Part shown: one piece after another, positions 6,489 to 11,536 of the stretch
How positions within the stretch are numbered: the first letter of the stretch is position 1
Layout of the letters: every line of letters starts with the position of its first letter
NCBI GenBank assembly: GCA_027577415.1
Contig: JANBQS010000819.1
Span: 1 to 11,536 of the forward strand
Direction: 5' to 3'
Source of the DNA: Coemansia sp. RSA 922
Lineage: Eukaryota; Kickxellomycota; Kickxellomycetes; Kickxellales; Kickxellaceae
Length of the DNA stretch: 11,536 nucleotides
Translations under genes and position numbers: made by a program
The notes under the pieces: model-generated
What the model was told of the DNA's origin: nothing
Database searches by the model: none
Seen by the model: the letters and a program-made list of their open reading frames with translations, nothing else

Positions 6489-8267
6489 ATGAGCTTTATT
6501 AACAAGGGCAAGGGCAAAGAACCCAGTATGACACCGGCAGCTAGTGCGACACCAGGTGCCAGCGCAACACCAGGGCCAGCATCAGCGATATCAGACGCTT
6601 TGACGGCGGAGGAGCGAGTATACCAAGAGACGATTCAGCAGTTGCAAAAGACGTATGCGAAAAAGATCAAGCCCCTGGAGCAGGCATACTGTTTCGAGGG
6701 GTTCCACTCGGCGCCATTGACAGCGCAGGACATTGGGTCCAAGCCGATGGTCTTGCTACTGGGGCAGTACTCCACAGGAAAGACCACGTTTGTCGAGTAT
6801 CTCTTGGGAGAATCATACCCGGGTGCTCATGTGGGGATAGAGCCGACGACTGACCGGTTTGTAGCGATCATGAATGGACCCGAGCCAAAAGTAATCCCGG
6901 GCCACGCAGCGGCAGTGTCTGGCGAGTTGCCGTTTTCGGGGCTGACAAAGTTCGGGACAAAGTTTCTGTCGCGGTTCCAAGTAGCACAGCTCAACAACCC
7001 GCTGTTGTCTAACCTGACGCTGATCGATACGCCGGGGATTCTGTCGGGCTCGAAGCAGATCCAGCGTGGCTACGATTTCACATCAGTTATTAACTGGTTC
7101 GCTGACCGGTCCGATCTAATCCTTCTATTGTTCGACAGCTACAAGCTGGATATCTCGGACGAGTTCAAGGGCGCCATACAGTCGCTGCGGGGACACGAGG
7201 ATAAGGTACGCATTGTGCTGAATAAGTGCAACCAGGTGAACCAGCAGCAGCTGATGCGCGTTTACGGCGCAATGATGTGGTCCCTGGGCAAAGTGATTCC
7301 CACACCTGAAGTCAATCGCGTATATTTGGGCTCGTTCTGGCCGCGCTACAAAACACCTGTTGGCACTGTGTACGAAGATAACGCTGAGCTTATTGCCAGT
7401 GAGCAGCGCGACCTCCTGCGCGACCTACGTAGCATTCCCAAGAACGCGGCCCTGCGACGTGTAAACGAAATAGTCAAGCGTGCGAGACAAGCACGCGTGC
7501 ACGCGCACATTATCGGACACCTGCGTAGCGAGCTGCCGGCGATGTTTGGCAAGGACAAAAAGGCCAAGGCGATGGTAGAAGATTTGCCGGCAGAGTTTCG
7601 CAAAATCCAGACTCGTTACAATCTGCCACCGGGAGATTTTCCAAACCCTGAGGCGTTCAAGAACGATTTGGAGGCATTTAAGATCGTGGATTTCAATAAG
7701 CTTAGTTTGAAGCTTATCGGCAATGCTGATGACGCGCTCTCGGTAGATTTCCCCAAGCTGATGCAAAAGTTCCCCACTGACAGTCGCAAGTCCGCGGACA
7801 TTGGATTGGGCACGTTCGAGGAGGAAGAATCGGGCAGTGGGAGGTCGAGTGAAAAGCCTGGCCAAAGACATTTGGAGACGCCCATTGTGCCCTATCCGCC
7901 GCCGTATTCTGCAATGTCTGCTGCAGCTAGCTCATCGAATGGCCGCAATCCGTTTGGCGAGGACACGGATCGCAATCCAGGCATCCTACGGTACCGCGCT
8001 TTGTTCGACGAGATCAGCGACCCACATCGCAAGATGCTCGCCGCTGAGGGAGCCAGAGAGGTACTGGCGCAGTCGGGCTTGCCCAATGAGCGGCTCAGAG
8101 AAGTGTGGAATATCGCTGATTGGGATATGCGCGGAGAGCTAGATCAAGTGCAGTTTGAAGTGGCCATGCGGCTGTGCGAGCACCTAAAGAACAAGGAGGC
8201 GCCAGACGCAGCCAAACAGCAGGTGTTCGCCGAGCTGGGTCTGCTCAACCGATTCAACAGCCAGTAA
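6489..8267 (+). CDS. EHD1: EHD-family membrane-remodelling ATPase
   Basis: A 592-residue C-terminal Eps15-homology-domain protein, a dynamin-like ATPase that forms rings on membrane tubules in endocytic recycling. After a low-complexity leader (ASATPGASATPG near 18-29) come the EHD N-helix, P-loop GQYSTGKTT (92-100), switch I EPTTDRF, switch II DTPGILSG (from 180), and the G4 motif at 245-248, here NKCN rather than the usual NKAD. Then follow MRVYGAMMWSLGK, the helical domain with RNAALRR-type sequence, a linker with NPFGED (487-492), and an EH domain (about 499-585) with calcium-loop-like DWDMRGELD (544-552). Animal EHDs are about 540 residues; the extra length is in the leader and linker. 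The frame is open back to an ATG at 6345, but that would translate the T16 tract as polyphenylalanine and contain the TATA-like site, so 6489 is preferred. Confidence 0.93.
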   Translation: MSFINKGKGKEPSMTPAASATPGASATPGPASAISDALTAEERVYQETIQQLQKTYAKKIKPLEQAYCFEGFHSAPLTAQDIGSKPMVLLLGQYSTGKTTFVEYLLGESYPGAHVGIEPTTDRFVAIMNGPEPKVIPGHAAAVSGELPFSGLTKFGTKFLSRFQVAQLNNPLLSNLTLIDTPGILSGSKQIQRGYDFTSVINWFADRSDLILLLFDSYKLDISDEFKGAIQSLRGHEDKVRIVLNKCNQVNQQQLMRVYGAMMWSLGKVIPTPEVNRVYLGSFWPRYKTPVGTVYEDNAELIASEQRDLLRDLRSIPKNAALRRVNEIVKRARQARVHAHIIGHLRSELPAMFGKDKKAKAMVEDLPAEFRKIQTRYNLPPGDFPNPEAFKNDLEAFKIVDFNKLSLKLIGNADDALSVDFPKLMQKFPTDSRKSADIGLGTFEEEESGSGRSSEKPGQRHLETPIVPYPPPYSAMSAAASSSNGRNPFGEDTDRNPGILRYRALFDEISDPHRKMLAAEGAREVLAQSGLPNERLREVWNIADWDMRGELDQVQFEVAMRLCEHLKNKEAPDAAKQQVFAELGLLNRFNSQ

Positions 8268-8466
8268 GATTTAAAGTGTGACATCATTTATTTTGTAATG
8301 ATTATTTGTTTGTTTGTCAGAGTCTACGCCATTCTTTCGTATATGCGCACATATTCACGTCATGCGAAAGATATATATAAGAAGAAAAAGGAGGAGAGGA
8401 GGATAATTTGGCAAGTTCTCTAGCCATCTTTATTTTTTTTTCCGCTCCTTTTTTTAAAGTATCGAT
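8268..8466 (+). promoter_or_regulatory. Glutamate decarboxylase promoter: TATA box and CRE-like site
   Basis: TATATATAA at 8372-8380 lies about 90 bases before the decarboxylase ATG. Just upstream, CACGTCA at 8356-8362 reads TGACGTG on the other strand, matching the bZIP (ATF/CREB) core. Two T runs (8433-8441 and 8449-8455) follow before the start codon. Fungal glutamate decarboxylase is tied to stress responses, so a bZIP site would make sense; that link is inference. Confidence 0.45.
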
Positions 8467-10206
8467 ATGACTGAAAGCATTGGCGACCTCTTGCCCGGCA
8501 TGCGTCGGATGGGCCTGAACCGTCGCACGACTTTGGCGCAACTCGATCTGACCTATGGAGCCGGGTACAGCGAGAGCACCGGCGACGTACACGCGTTCCC
8601 AGTGACCGGCATGCCAGCGCGCAACGCGTACCAGCTGATCCACGACTCACTCAAGTTCGACGGAGACCCAGCGCTCAACTGCGCAACGTTCCTCACGACG
8701 TGGATGGAGCCCGAGGCCGAAAAGCTGATCGTCGAGAACCTGGGCAAGAACCGGGTAGACATTGACGAGTACGAGGCGACAGAGCGGGTGCACCGGCGGT
8801 GCCTCGCCCATCTCCACGACCTGTGGCACGGCAAGCCCAAGCAGGAAGCGACGGGCACCGTGGTGGTGGGCTCGTCAGAGGGCATTATGCTGGGCGGGCT
8901 GGCGATGAAATGGCGGTGGCGCCAGCGCATGCAAGCGCAGGGAAAGGACACGTCGCGGCCCAACATAGTGTTTGGGGCCAACGCGCAGGTGGCGCTGGAA
9001 AAGACAGCGCGCTACTTTGACATGGAGGCGCGGCTAGTCCCGGTCAGCGACGGATCGCGCTACGTGCTAGACGTCGAAAAGGCCATTGACATGATCGACG
9101 AGAACACCGTCGGCATGTTTGTCATCCTGGGCAGCACATACACGGGCCATTTCGAAGACGTAGCCGGCATGTCCGCAGCCCTGGACCGGCTCCACAGAGA
9201 CCGCGGGTGGGATGTCCCGATCCACGTCGACGGCGCGTGCGGGGCAATGATAGCGCCATTCGCGTTCCCCGATCTCGCCTGGGACTTCCGCGTCCCGCGC
9301 GTGGCGTCGATCAGCACCAGCGGCCACAAGTTCGGACTAACGTACCCCGGAATCGGCTGGGTCGTGTGGCGGTCGCCCGAGTGCCAGCCATCCGAGCTGA
9401 CGTTCGAGCTGAGCTACCTGGGCGGCGTGGAGAAGACGTTCACGCTGAATTTCTCGCACCCAGCGTGCTTCCTCATTGCGCAGTACTACCAGTTCATCAG
9501 GTTCGGTCGCTCCGGATTCACGCGCATGGTCAACGCATGCCTGTACCACGCGCGGCTCCTGTCCGTAGCTTTGGAGGCGACGGGTGCGTTCGAGTGCGTG
9601 TCAGACATACACCGCCCTCGCGGCCAATTCGGCTTCACCGAGGCCACGCGCCTGGCGTCGTCCAAGCTATTCGCCGAGTCCGCCATGAGCCAAAAGTCAG
9701 GGGCCGACCCGTCGATCAACGAGGCGTACAACTACGGGCAGCCCGAGGTGGCATTCAGGTTCAGCGACTGGTTTATCCAGATGCACCCGAATGCCAGCCA
9801 GGAAGTTGTATCCACGCTGCTCAGGGTCCGCGGCTGGATCATCCCCAACTACCCGCTCCCGCCCGACCGCGGCAGCATCCGCATTCTGCGCGTGGTCATC
9901 AGAGAGACGTCGTCCGAAGACACCGTCAACAGGCTGGTCAGGGACATCATGTGGGCCACCCAGACTATGCTCGAGTCCGAGGTCAAGTCGCTCGGCGAGG
10001 CGCTGCTCAGGCCGCTGCCTCCCGCCGTGTCCACTGCCGATCTGGCCCGCGACGTGGCTGCCACACACACAGAGACCTTTGACAGCACCCGCCGCAGCTC
10101 GCACTGGCAGGTGCTGTTGGACAAGATCGGCGAGATCCGGGCCGCAAGCCCCACCACAGTCCTCGACAAAGAGGCGCAGAAGACCGTGTACCAGCGCAGC
10201 TGCTAA
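8467..10206 (+). CDS. GAD1: Glutamate decarboxylase (PLP-dependent)
   Basis: A 579-residue group II PLP-dependent decarboxylase that converts glutamate to GABA and CO2 in the cytosol, feeding the GABA shunt and consuming a proton. Visible hallmarks: NCATFLTTWMEPEAEKLI near 71-88 (substrate region), GSSEGIMLGG at 135-144 (phosphate binding), HVDGACGAMIAPF from 253 with Asp255 facing the pyridine nitrogen, and SGHKFGL with the Schiff-base Lys288. YLGG and FTLNFS follow, and VAFRFSD with PNYPLPP marks the C-terminal domain. Length is close to yeast Gad1 (about 585) and well above bacterial GAD (about 466), the excess being C-terminal. HVDGACGA differs from the HVDAASGG usual in GADs. The gene is intronless, G+C-rich and ends 36 bases from the convergent neighbour. 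A related group II decarboxylase is the alternative, but GAD fits best. Confidence 0.93.
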   Translation: MTESIGDLLPGMRRMGLNRRTTLAQLDLTYGAGYSESTGDVHAFPVTGMPARNAYQLIHDSLKFDGDPALNCATFLTTWMEPEAEKLIVENLGKNRVDIDEYEATERVHRRCLAHLHDLWHGKPKQEATGTVVVGSSEGIMLGGLAMKWRWRQRMQAQGKDTSRPNIVFGANAQVALEKTARYFDMEARLVPVSDGSRYVLDVEKAIDMIDENTVGMFVILGSTYTGHFEDVAGMSAALDRLHRDRGWDVPIHVDGACGAMIAPFAFPDLAWDFRVPRVASISTSGHKFGLTYPGIGWVVWRSPECQPSELTFELSYLGGVEKTFTLNFSHPACFLIAQYYQFIRFGRSGFTRMVNACLYHARLLSVALEATGAFECVSDIHRPRGQFGFTEATRLASSKLFAESAMSQKSGADPSINEAYNYGQPEVAFRFSDWFIQMHPNASQEVVSTLLRVRGWIIPNYPLPPDRGSIRILRVVIRETSSEDTVNRLVRDIMWATQTMLESEVKSLGEALLRPLPPAVSTADLARDVAATHTETFDSTRRSSHWQVLLDKIGEIRAASPTTVLDKEAQKTVYQRSC

Positions 10207-10233
10207 ATATTTAGTATCACTGCCTTTTTTTCT

Positions 10234-10247
10234 TTTATTCATTTATT
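10234..10247 (-). terminator. Two AATAAA signals, one overlapping the stop codon of the OB-fold gene
   Basis: On the minus strand AATAAA occurs at 10247-10242, spanning the last Glu codon and the TAA, and again at 10239-10234, followed by an A7 run. The whole gap to the decarboxylase stop is 36 bases, so the OB-fold transcript should end inside or beyond the decarboxylase 3' end. Confidence 0.5.
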
Positions 10248-11536
10248 CAAGAATGCCAACGTCATCGGCTGGACACGCAGCATCGATGCGCAACAGAGTT
10301 TCATTTGGGCTGTCAGCGATCGTGAAAGCAGTGAGACACACGACAAACGCCTGCCCCAGCGGCTTGGCCAGCGCCGCCAGCTGCGCCGCTCTCGACGGCA
10401 GTTTCAAAAAGTGCTCTGGCGTCGTAGCCAGCATCATTGCCGCCACATGCGCAGCCACACGGGCATGCGCAACCGCCGTCCCGTCGTCAAGGTCCACAGC
10501 CAGCGCAAACACCGACTTGGTATCAGCAACAGGCGTCGCGCATTTCGCACACTCCAGCGCGCCCGAAGAAGCACGCACGAGGCGGCGGCCACACAGCGCA
10601 TGGACAAGCTTTGTGGCAGCAGCCAAGTCGCGCGAGTCCCTCATCTCGTCCAGCAGCGGCTCGACGCGGGTAACTGAGACGCGGACATACCGGCTAGCGG
10701 GCGCCCTAACACGGTCGAGCGACTCGAGGCGACGCAGGGCGGCGCTGTGTGGCACAGCAGGGAAGGCGGACACGTTGTCGATGGCCGAGCCGATATCCAG
10801 GCCGCCATTCAGCACCACGCCGCCCTGCTCCTCGTGGGCCTCGAACTTGCGCATCAGCACCGTCTGCCCCGCCCGCAGCTGCGCCACGCGCTGCGCCAAC
10901 GCGCCCCACACAGTCGCGTCGCACGCCGCCGTGCCGTCAGACACGCGCATCGCCCGGCGGAACGGCTCGTTGTCGGCCGGCATATTGGCCGACACTGCCA
11001 TGACGCGCACGAGCAGCGTCAGCCCCGACGTCTCGGGACGCAGCTGCGACAGCCACACGCGCGGCGAGCGCACACCAGTCGCCGCAGCCTCGGGAACTTT
11101 TGCTGCGGCGGGCAGAACGAACGCCAGCGTCTGCGCGCCGTAAGACAGGGTGCTGGAGTTCTCGGCTGCCGCGCATACTAGCCCAAGGCAGTCGCCGCGG
11201 TGGAATGCCTGTGCCAGGCTGATGTCGGCCCCGCGGAACTCCACCGCCACTAGGCGTGGCTGCCCACCGCCCGCCGGGCATACAGCGATCTCGACGACGG
11301 CGCAGTGCGGCGTGGCATGGTCCTCGCCCGACTGAAGCACAGTGTCCACCACGCCCCACACCTGCCCGGCATCGAACGCCGGCTCGTTGGCCAGCACTGG
11401 CTGGGTGTCCACAACTTCTACTCCGAAAAAGTCGCGCATCAGTCGCGCGTCCCTTTCCACCTGCAAAACAAACACCGCCGATGTCGTCGGCAGCAGCTTC
11501 AGCTCCTCCTCACACGCCGTGCCACGCAGCCCCGCC
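10243..11536 (-). CDS. RPA1-like multi-OB-fold DNA-binding protein, 5' partial
   Basis: The frame is open to the right edge, so the N-terminus is missing; the GTG at 11473-11475 is not a start. About 430 residues are visible. Three regions look like OB folds: one reading QVWGVVDTVL...RLVAVEF...FHRGDCLGLVC; a second reading LLVRVMAVS...RRAMRVSDGTAACDATVWG...LRAGQTVLMRKFEA; and a third with a zinc-ribbon-like insert, HALC (10591-10602) then ECAKC (10540-10554), followed by FALAVDLDDGT and a helix ending TTPEHFLKL. The order of zinc site, strand, 'D-D-G-T' and helix matches DBD-C of RPA1, with His replacing the first Cys. Likely role: single-stranded DNA binding in replication, repair or telomere maintenance. 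Relatives using this architecture include RPA1, MEIOB and shieldin subunit SHLD2; I cannot choose between them. Confidence 0.72.
   Translation of the reverse strand, partial: AGLRGTACEEELKLLPTTSAVFVLQVERDARLMRDFFGVEVVDTQPVLANEPAFDAGQVWGVVDTVLQSGEDHATPHCAVVEIAVCPAGGGQPRLVAVEFRGADISLAQAFHRGDCLGLVCAAAENSSTLSYGAQTLAFVLPAAAKVPEAAATGVRSPRVWLSQLRPETSGLTLLVRVMAVSANMPADNEPFRRAMRVSDGTAACDATVWGALAQRVAQLRAGQTVLMRKFEAHEEQGGVVLNGGLDIGSAIDNVSAFPAVPHSAALRRLESLDRVRAPASRYVRVSVTRVEPLLDEMRDSRDLAAATKLVHALCGRRLVRASSGALECAKCATPVADTKSVFALAVDLDDGTAVAHARVAAHVAAMMLATTPEHFLKLPSRAAQLAALAKPLGQAFVVCLTAFTIADSPNETLLRIDAACPADDVGILE

Noticed and set aside
9207..10082. A 291-codon open frame inside the decarboxylase gene
   Set aside because: It overlaps conserved decarboxylase motifs in another frame and its product is Arg/Pro-rich low complexity.
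9791..11143. A 450-codon open frame on the plus strand
   Set aside because: It runs across the 3' end of the decarboxylase in another frame and then antisense to the OB-fold gene. Its product is Ala/Arg/Ser-rich with no fold. High G+C makes such stop-free shadows common.

Overview
The window is nuclear DNA from a fungus, most likely an early-diverging ('zygomycete') lineage. The evidence is: split genes with GT-AG introns and a CTAAC branch point in the first gene; A/T-tract leaders at start codons and AATAAA signals after several stop codons; a signal recognition particle subunit; an EHD-family membrane-remodelling ATPase, a family I recall as missing from common yeasts; and a eukaryote-length glutamate decarboxylase. 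The exact taxon cannot be fixed by eye. I see no mobile element, CRISPR array, tRNA or rRNA.

Layout. (1) 1-2036, plus: 3' part of a spliced MFS transporter (exons <1-42, 323-378, 711-2036), with an extra hydrophobic helix at its C-terminus. (2) 2155-4479, minus: a 774-residue, mostly disordered protein with a duplicated HRHRHR/SH3-ligand module and a C-terminal coiled coil. (3) 4480-4902: a gene-free stretch with a long purine tract. (4) 4903-5295, minus: SRP9/SRP21. (5) 5296-5499: a short divergent promoter whose two start codons sit in an identical 13-base context. (6) 5500-6270, plus: an unassigned alpha/beta protein, perhaps proteasome assembly chaperone 1-like. (7) 6489-8267, plus: an EHD protein with a changed nucleotide-specificity motif and an internal NPF ligand. 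(8) 8467-10206, plus: glutamate decarboxylase. (9) 10243 to the right edge, minus: an N-terminally truncated protein with several OB folds, resembling the DNA-binding core of RPA1.

The genes do not form a pathway; this looks like a compact stretch of unrelated housekeeping genes. Intergenic gaps are short (36 to 423 bases). Two gene pairs converge (MFS/disordered protein; decarboxylase/OB-fold protein) and one diverges (SRP9/unknown). The two rightmost genes are visibly richer in G+C than the rest. The most interesting points are the EHD G4-motif and NPF changes, the RPA1-like multi-OB protein with a degenerate HxxC...CxxC zinc site, and the SH3-ligand repeats of the disordered protein.
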